Assembly: GCA_037367355.1 (NCBI GenBank)
Contig: CM074702.1
Span: 1,178,001 to 1,242,000, forward strand
Origin: Neoscytalidium dimidiatum
Taxonomy: Eukaryota; Ascomycota; Dothideomycetes; Botryosphaeriales; Botryosphaeriaceae
Direction: 5' to 3'
Length of the DNA stretch: 64,000 nt
Positions 1-9,993 of the stretch are shown here, one piece after another; positions within the stretch are counted from its first letter, which is position 1, and the number at the start of each line of letters is the position of its first letter. The notes beneath the pieces are model-generated. The model had not been told where the DNA came from, searched no databases, and saw nothing but the letters and a program-made list of their open reading frames with translations. A program made the translations under genes and the position numbers.

Positions 1-1416
1 CGGGATCCAGCACCCGCTCCTACTTGGAGGCGTCGGCGTTGAAGGGCGATCAAATGGGCTCTGGCGAGTTCTCATATGACAGGATGGCCGCCAAACCTCT
101 GCCACATAGACGTGTTCCTGCCGTTCCTCCTCCGGCTGACGCTAGTGAGCTGCCTGCTCCGTGTAGCGGCCCCGCGTCTGACTTCTGCTTCGTCAATGAA
201 GCTTCCTCCGTTACCGATGTTCCGCACTCTCCGCACAGTAACACCACGTCCGAGATTCTTGACACTTTTTTCCCAGATTTGAAGGCACAGGATCCCGTGA
301 TCATATATTCCACCAACGATCGCAAGGAGCATGGCCCGCACTCTCCCGCCGTCGACAGCTGGTATCCCCAACGTTATAACCCTCGTTGTGAGGATGAAGA
401 GGATGCGCCTATGCAGTCTCACGGCTTGCACAGGCACATAGTAAACGAACCCGAGAGACAGAGGGAGAGCGTCGCTCGGTTTGGTATGGCTAAGGTAACC
501 TCGCCGGAAAAGTACCCTAGCGGGCTTATCGGGTTTGCAGCCTGGGACAAGCAGCCTCCGAACAGCTCGGGCTCTGGCATCAAGGACAACGTGACTGGAA
601 AGAAAGACATGAATGGCAAGGCGAAAACTGGCCTGGCTTCGTTGGCGGTCGGTAGCAGAGTCCAAGACGGTACGTTTTTCAGTCCCCCATGATGCGGCGA
701 AGAAGTAGATACATTGATTCCAGACTTGATATAGACGCCGCGAGAAACATGTATTCGATGCGCTACGGTCCCGTAATCCCCCCAAGCAACGGCCATGACC
801 CTTCCCCCGAGTTCCCCGAGTGGCTGGAAGAACCGGAAGCCAATGTCCCAGCTCCGCAAGCCCGGCCCTTTGACTTCAGTCGTGGTGAGCATACTCAGAG
901 CACTGGAAAACTGGTCCGAGCGCTTACACTTATCTCACAGAGGCAGAACTCCGCCGCGAGCTTGAGAAGCCCCCGGACTACACGATTCAGGACAAACTGG
1001 ACAGAGAAGAAGTCGCGTCCTGGCTGAAAGAGGCCGAACGCTGGGGCAGCACGGTCGGCTGGAAGGGCTGGAACGAACCCTTGCACCACGGTCCTCAGAA
1101 CAACTTCAAGCCCATCAATGGTCCGACCGGCGATGATATTGGCTATCTTCAGATTGTCACCGACACGCTCTCCGAGCTCGGTTACAAGGATGCTTCATGC
1201 CTGTGGGGTTCTGCTCCCGGAGAGACCCTCACGGAGCAGCGCAAGCAGCATCAGTTCTGCATGGTGCAGCGCCTGGGCATCGAGGCTCTGTGCAGGCTTG
1301 AGAAGGCGTACGTGGAGGGTGATGGTATGGACAGGGCGCGGATCAAGGAGGCTGTGAAGGCTGTGATGCGCGGCCTTGGCCACGAGGGTGAGCTTGGCTC
1401 GAATTTCATCTTCTGA
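1..1416 (+). CDS. Uncharacterised fungal protein, 5' end outside the window
   Basis: I do not recognise this protein. The reading frame is already open at the left edge (GSSTRSYLEAS...), so the start is missing; the first in-window ATG is at 54. I join three exons: up to 669, 735-884 and 941-1416. The introns are 670-734 (GTACGT donor) and 885-940 (GTGAGC donor, CACAG acceptor, 56 nt), and both junctions keep phase. The N-terminal part is rich in Pro, Ser and charged residues and looks disordered. The C-terminal third reads as an ordered alpha-helical region (KLDREEVASWLKEAERWG, then CRLEKAYVEGDGMDRARIKE) and ends ELGSNFIF. No catalytic motif, signal peptide or membrane segment is visible. 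The gene call is supported by phase-consistent splicing and by the contrast with shadow frames; the function is unknown. Confidence 0.65.
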
Positions 1417-2622
1417 AAGTGTGCGGGCGAAGCAAGCTCTCCTTACGGGCTAGAAGGGGGAGTTACGGACTAGTCAATGATGCGACGGACAATGGTTTTG
1501 ATGCTACCACGGCGTAGCTTTTGACAACTGTAAAGGACGATCAAGCTGGATGGGCTACATGCAGCGAGATTTCCCCTACCAGCCTTCACAGCAAGTGGAC
1601 ATACCAAAATGTTATGATGATCCACTATAAACTATGTCCGATGTGTTGACTAAGTTCTGACATATCCAAGCTATGAAACAGATAGTGGTCGTAATCTTCG
1701 CAAGTCGCACAATAGCCGTTGTTCGTCCACAAGCATGACAAGTAGGCTTTGTCCGCGCAAATTGCCATCCTACTGCCACAAATATCCCTGCTGATCATCG
1801 TAGCAGCATGTGATGCATGTAAGAAGCCCCAGCTCTCATTAGTTCGTCACCTAATGCCTTCCCATACTCTACGTAGCCCGTCCAAGGCCTTGCGCCACTC
1901 CCCCTCCTTCTCATCCGGCACGAACCAACCCCCCCCTTCTTTTCCTCTTCCAATATCCCCTCTCCGCCCCCTCCCTGGCCAAACGAAGCTGCTCTTCCTA
2001 CACCGCGTTCCGGGCATTCCATTTCTCCAGCTACGTGGTGGCGGAGAGAATCATTGGGGGGATGAGGATGATCCAGGCTATCATAACCCGTCGGAAACAG
2101 CGTGATTGAGAGTGCCAATCGGCTCCGTGGCGCTGCTCATCAAAGCGAGGAAGCTTTGCGGTGCCATTTGGTGATTTGGGAGGGCGGAAGGAGCAAGGCA
2201 CGTATAAGAGACTGCAGCGGTTGGCGGTACGGAGGAGGTGATTGAACGTTGGTTGCATATACTTTGAATTTCTGAGGCAGGAGAGGAGCTGCGAAAGGAT
2301 TTGGGCGTTCGAGGTTTTCATTTGATGTACGTTGCGGGAACGAGACGCGGGGGAACGGGCTGGAAATAACCCGGGCGCAGCGGCTGTCGTGCATATGCTG
2401 TGTAACCGGAATCGAGAATGAGAAACATGTTTACTTCACACGGTATGCCAAGAGCGAGCTCAATGAGGTTGTATAATTTCAGTGTGAGTGTCACGGTTCT
2501 TACGCGTATGGATGTGCATATGATTGCTTGGGTTTCCTATGGAAATATCCTTCCATGCACTCCCATATTTCAAGTCCTTGCCAGAGACTCATGTGATGCT
2601 TTACATCATAGAGCTTGAGAGC
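1417..2622. other. Intergenic, no gene seen
   Basis: This is the convergent space between the 3' end of the first gene (+) and the 3' end of the BTB gene (-). Short open frames in 1749-2394 run on both strands with Pro/Arg/Ser-rich translations and no splice support. A C-rich tract lies near 1930-1975. I see no RNA gene here. Confidence 0.5.
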
Positions 2623-3559
2623 TCAACCAACGCGGTTAAGTCGCCAGACACCGTTGATCTGGGGGATATTGCAGTTAGTGCACCTGGTAGACTCAGAAGA
2701 GCTGTTCTGAAGGTCAATGCGGAGCTTGACGTTGCTGTTGCACCAAGAATTCGGGCATCGGTAGAGTCTAGCCTTCGGCGATGTCGTTCGTTTCGGTGAT
2801 TCCGGCTTCAATTCTGAGAGGGCAATGAGGATATCTTTGCCAAGTTCCTTGCAGTCCTCTAGAACGGCGTCAAACGCTGGAGACTTAAGCAGAGTCTTGT
2901 AATGCTTAGCCGCCACTTTCACAGCTCTGTCCCTCATGACCCTGTCATTCTCCCGAATTGACTCGTAAATGAATCTCAGAGCGTTGGTGAAGTCGGCTTT
3001 CTTCCATCCGATGGAAGCTTCCTTCTCGAAGTCTACAGCCGCAAGATTCTTCATTTCCCGAAGGCAGTAGATATCACCGATGGCGTAGACTTGCACGAGA
3101 AAGAGCATCGTGGAATCCCCATCTGGAATTTCGTACGACGCGTGGTACATGAACTGCAGCATCGCCCTGACAGCGTCGGGTTCGTCATTCTCGAGGTCAA
3201 TGATGCCGGTCTGAGCCTCCTAAAGTCAGGAAATAAGGAATGTTAGCCTCGAGGTTCTAAGGAACGGCGATGGTGTAGTGGTATCGCTGCTCACCTTGAA
3301 CCCGTGTTCGGGCTTGCAAGCATTAGCCAGGATTGAGCTCTGGCTACAGACGATGACCCGGTGAATAAGGTACTGATGACCATTTCTGTCCTTGATGCGG
3401 AGGTCGCTATAGAGACCGTTTTCAAAGTGCCTGGGAGGTTGTCGTCAGGACCTGGGTCAAATGAAGTGACGGCAAGGAATAATTGCCGCCATTTCCAGGA
3501 AAATCTACTTACTCTTTCAAGCCAATGGCTAGAGCTGATTCGGGCTCGGCGAGAGGCAT
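2623..3559 (-). CDS. BTB/POZ domain protein with C-terminal Cys-rich motif
   Basis: I reconstruct a 259-aa protein from three exons: 3559-3513, 3430-3295 and 3219-2623. The introns are 3431-3512 (GTAAGT...CCCAG) and 3220-3294 (GTGAGC...TTTAG). The start MPLAEPESALAIGLKE lies at 3559. The BTB fold is clear at residues ~17-120: HFENGLYSDLRIK, then HQYLIHRVIVCSQSSILANA, then a DLENDEPDAVRAML/QFMYHASYE strand-helix unit typical of fungal BTB proteins. The C-terminus carries CPNSWC and CTNCN, a CX4C...CX2C arrangement that could bind zinc. BTB domains dimerise and often act as adaptors for cullin-3 ubiquitin ligases. This protein has no Kelch or MATH partner domain, so its target is not predictable. 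Confidence in family is high; the role is inferred. Confidence 0.88.
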
Positions 3560-5428
3560 TGTGCCCTTCTGTCTTTATTGAAGTAGTCTTTGTAATTCAG
3601 GATCGTGCGCAGTTGCATTCGAAGCTCGTGGTGGTGACAAAAGTAAGTGCCGGTAGCAGTGGGTTGCAGCTCAAGTGAGCTCGGCCTATTAGAGTTCTTA
3701 TGATGACGTAAGTTGACTGTTTACGGAGCATCTTCATCCGTTGTGAATACGAACCTGAAATAGCAATTAATTAATGGATAACCTATCACTAGCTACAAAA
3801 TGCCCGCTTTGACTAGAAGATATTAGCACTATACGTCCCCGTTTGAAAAAAAAAAAAAGAAAATTTCCCATCACAGCTAGGTGTATAGTGGCTGAGGAAT
3901 AAGCTATGAAATTTGGGGTTTTAATCTAACATGCTTGAAAGGATTCTTGATGAGCGTTACTTGTAATTCTCTTGGTTCCCAGTCAGCCATCGCAGATTCC
4001 GGGTACCATGTAGTGAAAGCCCATGTTGAGATAATGATAAGATGTGTCTCCAGGCTGGTAAATTGCTGCAGAAAAGAGCAAGTAGAGTGAAGTTATGAAT
4101 GTTTCGGTAGTTTCGAGATGTTGATTAAATAGCCCACATCTTCGAAACCATTTCTATTCACAACGACAGCTACTACTAAACAAGAGCGTGGTTCTAAAAG
4201 CATATTTCCGATACTTGACTCCACGATCAGTAGGCTCCGGAGTCCGTACGCGCATATTGTCAACTGGAACCACTCCGGATAACACTACATCCGCCCCACC
4301 TTACAAGAACATTATTTCCAAGATAGTGCCAGCAAGATGAACAGGAAACTCTCGGGAGCTCAAGAGCATGAGCAACCAATGGCACACGCGCAGCTTCTCA
4401 ACGATGCCATGAGCGACACCATCACGCTCGGCGACGAACCCCACAGCGGCGGCATCCACACCCAACGAATTCGGCCCATTAGTAGCGGACCCGTTCCACC
4501 ATCTCCCCACCGCAATTCCCGCGATCAAAGGTATCCGCAGCAACCTCGTGTATGCTCGAAACCGTACCACCAACACTGCACTCTCTCCTCTCCATAACAA
4601 CAACGACAATCATAACCGCCCACGCGTCCCGTTCAATCAACCCCAAGGTCCTGCATCGCGCCGTACGAATCACTCCGACAGACGCCACCTTCTCGAACCG
4701 TTCGATGGGACCAAGCCCATCGGCATCGCCGAAAGCGAGAGGCTCCTATCCTGGAACCGGAGCCTGCCTGCCAGATCTGAACACACCCAGCTGGCCAACC
4801 GTTTTTGCTGCACCCAGGCCTGTACCATCCAACACCGGCACACTTACGAATCCGGAACTCCCGGCTTTGATCTCCCTAATGCAGTGTTCGAACCTTCTGC
4901 TGGCGCTTTTGGTGAGCGCAGGGGCGAGTATGCGGTGGCTTTGCCTCTTAGCAACGAAACCAGGAAGTTCGAGGATAAGTGGTAAATTTTGGCAATAGAG
5001 TTGTGTAGGGAATTGTGGCATAGTGGCTACGATTATCAAGGACTGCTTCTGAAGCGCGGAGAGTTTGCGATTCGAAGGGACTCCACATTTTTATGGGTTA
5101 AAATGTGGACGGCGTTTGTGATACATGACGCTGCCCATTCCATTCATGTGCTTTTAAAAGGAACATAGAAACTTGCATGCGACCTTTGGGAATAGAACCA
5201 TCAATTCCCAATAGCTACTTATGGAGATCTGAAGCGGGTATCTAGACATGATTGTGCTCAGTTTCCGATCTTATGACCGGAAAATAGCACACTTCCAGAT
5301 TGGTGCTGCCGTCGGTTAAGGTTTCGAGAGTTTGGTCGGATACGTTCGTGCGAGGGCACAAACTGGATTTCTTTTTTTGGGGGGGTTTTCTCGTGTTGTA
5401 AACGCTTAGCCAACCACATAGACTCTGC
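3560..5428. other. Intergenic; weak orphan open frames at 4337-4998
   Basis: From 3560 to 4330 the sequence is AT-richer, with a poly-A run near 3846, and holds no gene I can support. From 4337 to 4998 overlapping frames are open on + (86 aa from ATG 4337; a frame open to 4985 ending NETRKFEDKW) and on - (4301-4609). I recognise no domain and no intron set that joins them. A degraded gene is possible but unproven. The final alternative exon of the next gene may lie at about 5429-5538. Confidence 0.35.
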
Positions 5429-5584
5429 TTAACCTGGCCGCTTCGTGTGCACCCAACCCGCAACATTGCTTCGGTCTGCTGTACATGACATGTCCGGCAA
5501 TAACAGGGCTATCCTTTCCTCGATTATGCTCTTAATCGTCTGTTATACGAAGACATCAGTGGCGCTACTGTCAATGCCGACGAC

Positions 5585-8026
5585 TCAAAACGGACCAAGT
5601 CCTGAGCCGGGCGTTTCTGAGACACTCACCACGAACGCAATATTCCTCATCAAAGTATCCCTCTCCTCCTGGTTGCCTTTCAAGTAGGACCTCCTGGCAC
5701 GCGCGATCAAATCATCAAACTCCTGCATATCATTGTTCGCATTGCCTTGAGCCGCTCCCGAGGACGGACCTGCTCCCGAGGACGCCGCTGCGGGCTCGTT
5801 ATGGTCGTGCTGTACCAGTCCGGTGAATGGATCAGTGCCCTCGTCGTGGGGAAGGGTGATCTGGAAGTTGCTGGAAGTCTGAAGCTCTGATTCCTTGACG
5901 GTGTGCATAGTCGGAGAGTTCGAGCTTGCCTCTTCAGTCATCTTGTGGGCATGCTTCTTCGAAGTCCTTGCAGCAAGGCGGTGCGGGGTCGGCTCGTAAG
6001 TCATGCGCCTGGGCCTCTCAAAGCGGTTCATCCTACCGCCAGCCTCGTCCTCACTCTCTGAGACACCCTGAGCATGTTCAACATTTCCGGCGGGCTGAAG
6101 TGGAGTGAAGTTGTAGAACGGTGCGAAAGATGGCATGCCGCCGGCCTCCAGTGGATATCCATCTTCAAGATGGGATTGGGGGAGCCTTGCGCGTCCTCCG
6201 CCTCTAACACCCTCAATAAGTTCTTTCTTGCTGGTTTCCTTCTTCTTGAGTGCCTTCTTGCTGTGTATATCCTTGCTTGGTTCACTCCCCTGTAGAGGCG
6301 TCACTGAGTAGGCTTCCCAGTTCTCGCTGGTGATGTTTTCCCTGTTCGTCTTGGGTGTAGCTGGCGACGGATTGATCGAGTCAATGGTAAACGTGAGGAA
6401 ATCATCAGAGTCGCCGGAAGGCAAACGCAGGCGTGGCTCGTTCCTGACCTGATTCTGCGCAAAACTGTCGACGAAGGGTGGTGGGCCTTGGGGCGGAGTT
6501 GTGTCCCAGGGCAGTCGTGGACGAGCCAGTTCCGGCGGTCCGTTGCTGTGCCCTTCGAAAGTCCAACCAGCGCCCTGACGCCGCAACGGCAGCTCTCCTT
6601 CCGGAGTCAATTCACGCGGTCCTCCTGAAGATTCATCACCTTCCAACCACATAATGCCACCTCCACTACCCTCGGGTCCATGGTCATCGGCGTCGGCGAT
6701 CCAGAACTGGCGCTTCCTCTTTCGCATCTCCTCCTGGTCCCACTTCTGCCAAGAGTACCCGTTGTCCCTCATCTCCATCCGCTCGAGTTCCAGCTCGTCG
6801 TCCCTCTCTGCCACCTTCTTGTCATACTCCCACTCCTCATCTTCATATTTCAAATCCCTTCCGCGCACAAGCTCGTCCACCGAAACATCCAGCCTAACAT
6901 CCTCCCACTCCTTGCTCATCCAACCCGTGACTTCGGACTCCTCGAAAGCCTTCCTCTGCTCCAGGTTCATCTTGCGGTACAGCCTCATGTACGACTCTCT
7001 CGCCTCCTCGTCGTTGATCAAGTTCCTCTTAGAGCAAGGCGGCACCTTGTCGTCGCCCACATCCGGCTCATCGTCCCCCTTCGTCTCCTTCGCCACACGC
7101 GACATGACCTAAAAGGCGAAAAAGACAACCGCATTAGCTTCCTCCAATTCTCCACAACGGAAGGGGTGAGGTGGGGGATCGGCACTGACAGGACTGGCAC
7201 CCAAGTACTCAACGGGCAACTCCCTGCCCAAGGTCCTGGGTCCGCCATCCCGCTTCCTCGGCGCAACGGCCGGCGGATCGAACGGCGCAGCGGGTCCAGG
7301 ATCCGGGAAGCCGACGTCAATGGCAAAGGCGGCGCCGCGCTCACCGTGGACGGGCTTCGGGCTGGGCGTCTGGAAGTTGCGCGCGACGGGCAGGCCGGAC
7401 GCGGTCGCGCGGCGCGAGTCGGCCGCGGCGAACATCTTGGTGAGCAGGCTCTCTCCGCCGGGGCGGCGGCATGGCAAGGGCATGGCGAGGGTGGCCTGGG
7501 CGGTCAGGTCCGTCGACAGGTGCGAGGAGGGCGCGGTGACGTTGCTGCTCTTGCGGTTGTTCATGTAGCGGTAGGGGAGGGTGAAGGAGCGCGCCGTGGC
7601 TGCGCCGACGTTGTTCAGGTCTGCTGGCATGGCCGCGCGCGACGAGGCGACGCAGTGGTTGTCGTCGTCGTTGTAGTCCTCCATATTGGATGACGTGGAC
7701 GCGGCAGCGCTAGGCGTAGGGAGCTCAGTGACGCGTGGAAAGGTGGTTGGCGGTCCTGCGACGAAGGCAGCTGTGCTGGCTTGGCCAGCGATCTGGGCTC
7801 CTCGCTGCGCAAGATCGAGGTGCGGGTTGCGGAGCGGCGGGGCAGAGCGGCGGGTGAGTCGGGCGATTGCTTCCACCGTTGCGCGCGTCTGCTCAGTCTG
7901 TATGAAAGTGGTGAGGAGGTGCTCCTCATCGTCGCTGCGGTCGGGTTGATGCATTGGCGGCGGTGGCAGCGTCGGCGTTTGGTTGTTGTCAGGTCGGCGC
8001 GCGTAGCGAAGCTGGGCGAAGGGCAT
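5585..8026 (-). CDS. Large disordered acidic protein, function unknown
   Basis: Two exons join cleanly: 8026-7190 (279 codons from ATG 8026) and 7108-5585, with an 81-nt intron 7109-7189 (GTCAGT...TTTTAG, phase 0). The product is about 786 aa. The N-terminal half is low-complexity and rich in Pro, Ser and Ala. The middle contains a charged, probably helical block just after the junction (LNDEEARESYMRLYRKM-like, then KEWEDVRLDVSVDELVRG and repeated E/D/K/R runs, residues ~300-420). The C-terminal part is again disordered, with Lys/Arg patches (KKALKKKETSKK) that could be nuclear localisation signals. A perfect donor-like GTGAGTGTC overlaps the last codons (plus ~5627-5632). Splicing there to an acceptor near 5529 would replace the last residues with an exon ending at 5429. 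I recognise no family. Confidence 0.7.
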
Positions 8027-9993
8027 AGCGGAAGAACAAGTGAGTCAAATTGTGAGGCCGGCCGGTGCCTGTGGTGGACAGTGACGTTATGTCCTTCGGC
8101 GGTGTGCTTTGCAGCGCTGGCCTGTGATGCGGGCTCTCCAGATCTTTTAGAGGTCCCACGGCTTCTCTGGACACCGGACCTTGCGGAAAGCTCGGCGGAG
8201 AGCTCGAGTAGAAGGCTGATCTGCAACCGACGAAGCGCTGAAAGCACTGTGGTTGGAAAGACAGAGAAGTGAATGGGCGGCGGACCTTGTCACCAGGCCG
8301 TCACTTGCGCACATCACCCTCCAGCGGGGGAAAAGGACCTGTCCATCGCCGAAGGCGCAAAGAGTGCAAGATTGCGGCCTGATTTCTATGGCTTGAAGGC
8401 ATGAATGAACATGCTGTGGCAACAATCACTACTTTCTCTAGATTTACGTCGCGCAACTATCGACGCTTGGAAGCTTCTCCCTGTCGACTTGCTTATCGCT
8501 GCCAAACGTCTTCTATAGCAAGCGAACGCTGGAGGCATGGAGAACTAAAAACATTTATCTGGATACAGCAAGTTTTCCGAACATCTGCGGACGTTTGCGT
8601 CTGGATGACTGCTTCAACCCCCAATACGCACTTGCTCTTACCGATGCCGATACTTTTTGACCTCACACCACGAACGGGAGCATGCAACGACGAGCTTATT
8701 GGCTCGAGACGCTGTGTTCTGGTAGGCCGAGTGTAATCTGCGTAACCCGGATTCTGGTAACGAATCAGTCTCAATCCTTCCCCTGCTACATATGCTGCTT
8801 ATCGAGACGTACCTCGTTCGCCACCCCAAAAACCCCAGTAACCCACGGTCTCGCCACCACGAACGACTGTCATACAGTCGTCACACGAAGAGCGCGACAT
8901 CTGACTGCTTACACAAGTTGTCACTCACAAATAACCAGAAATAGGGACACAGCTTTGGGGGAGGTATCCATCCATGACTTTTTCTACTGCCTACAGCTAT
9001 ATATATCCAGTAATCTCAGCAGCTCTTTACAAACCCGTACGGAAAATTGTCTGTAAGAAGCGCCGCTTTCTCTTTTACACATCCCAAAGAAGTGTTTTCC
9101 TACCTCCCACCAATCCAGAACATTTAGGAAATAGCACAAAACACACACACACAAAATAGATCCAATCATAACCGTGCCCCGTGTACCCATACCCGTTTCC
9201 GTTAAACTTTCCAAGAAGATAAATAGGAGACAAGAAATAAACAGCGCAAAACATTTGAAGATTCAGCCGTTCGTTGATGATTAAACATCATACAGGATAC
9301 AATTCGCCCCAGAGTTATTGCGGGAACGTCGTGGAGGAGACAAGGTCCGCCCAGGTGGAACAGCACCGAGTTCACACGTACGAGTTCGGAGCGTTGTAGT
9401 TGAGGTAATAACGTTCGTTCTGCTCTTGAGAACTTGTTTTAGTTTCATTCATCTTTCGTGGGTCTTCATTTGCCCCTCATTTGCTCGCGCAGGCTATGCA
9501 ATTCCAAAAAGCAAAGCAGAGTAAATGAAGAAAAGACCAGAAAAGACCAAGGAAAAAAGTGAAAAGCGCTGGAAAATATGGGCGTAGAGCCGATCCGGGC
9601 GAACCGGCCAAACGCTGCCGAATATGAGATACTCTTGAGGTGATAAGAATGCGAAATTGCAAACACACGCTGGTCGAGGTATCATCTCATCGTCGGCGTA
9701 AGCGGGCGTAAGAGAAAACTGGAGCCAAAAAACGCCATTCAGATTTCGTTAGAGATGGAATGAAGTTGGTAAACGTGACGGAACCCTTTCTCTTAGTGGG
9801 TCGTCGGGGAATCAAGCCAAATGCTTGCTTGCGCTCGTGCTCGTCATCAGACCGTGAGTCGTGAAAATAGCCGCCGTAGCCGGAAAATCTGTTCATCGCA
9901 AACTAGGAAAAGCTGTACAGGAAGGCCAAAACGCCGTTAAACGAATACACACAATCACTGAACCAATATAGGAGCCAGTGATTGTGCTAACCG
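8027..9993. other. Intergenic / flanking UTRs; one decayed foldback element
   Basis: This region lies between the start of the acidic protein gene (-) and the stop of the Zn2Cys6 regulator (-). It holds a decayed copy of the foldback repeat (8566-8619), a perfect 8-bp inverted repeat with a 3-nt spacer at 8863-8881, and A/T-richer sequence from ~8950 to 9300. I find no gene with splice or domain support. Confidence 0.5.
8566..8619. repeat. Decayed copy of the foldback (MITE-like) repeat
   Basis: The right arm GTCTGGATGACTGCTTCAAC matches the family arm GTCCGGACGACTGCTTCAAC except at two C-to-T positions. The left arm AGCAAGTTTTCCGAACAT resembles the family's AGCAGTCGTCCGGACGT, with several transitions and an extra base. 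The two CCGG-equivalent centres are only 24 bp apart instead of 39, so about 15 bp of the interior appear deleted. The right arm is convincing; the left arm is suggestive. Confidence 0.55.

Noticed and set aside
3266..3320. tRNA-like box A (TGGTGTAGTGG) near the BTB gene
   Set aside because: There is no box B or T-arm at the right distance and no acceptor stem. The segment overlaps a conserved BTB exon end and its donor site.
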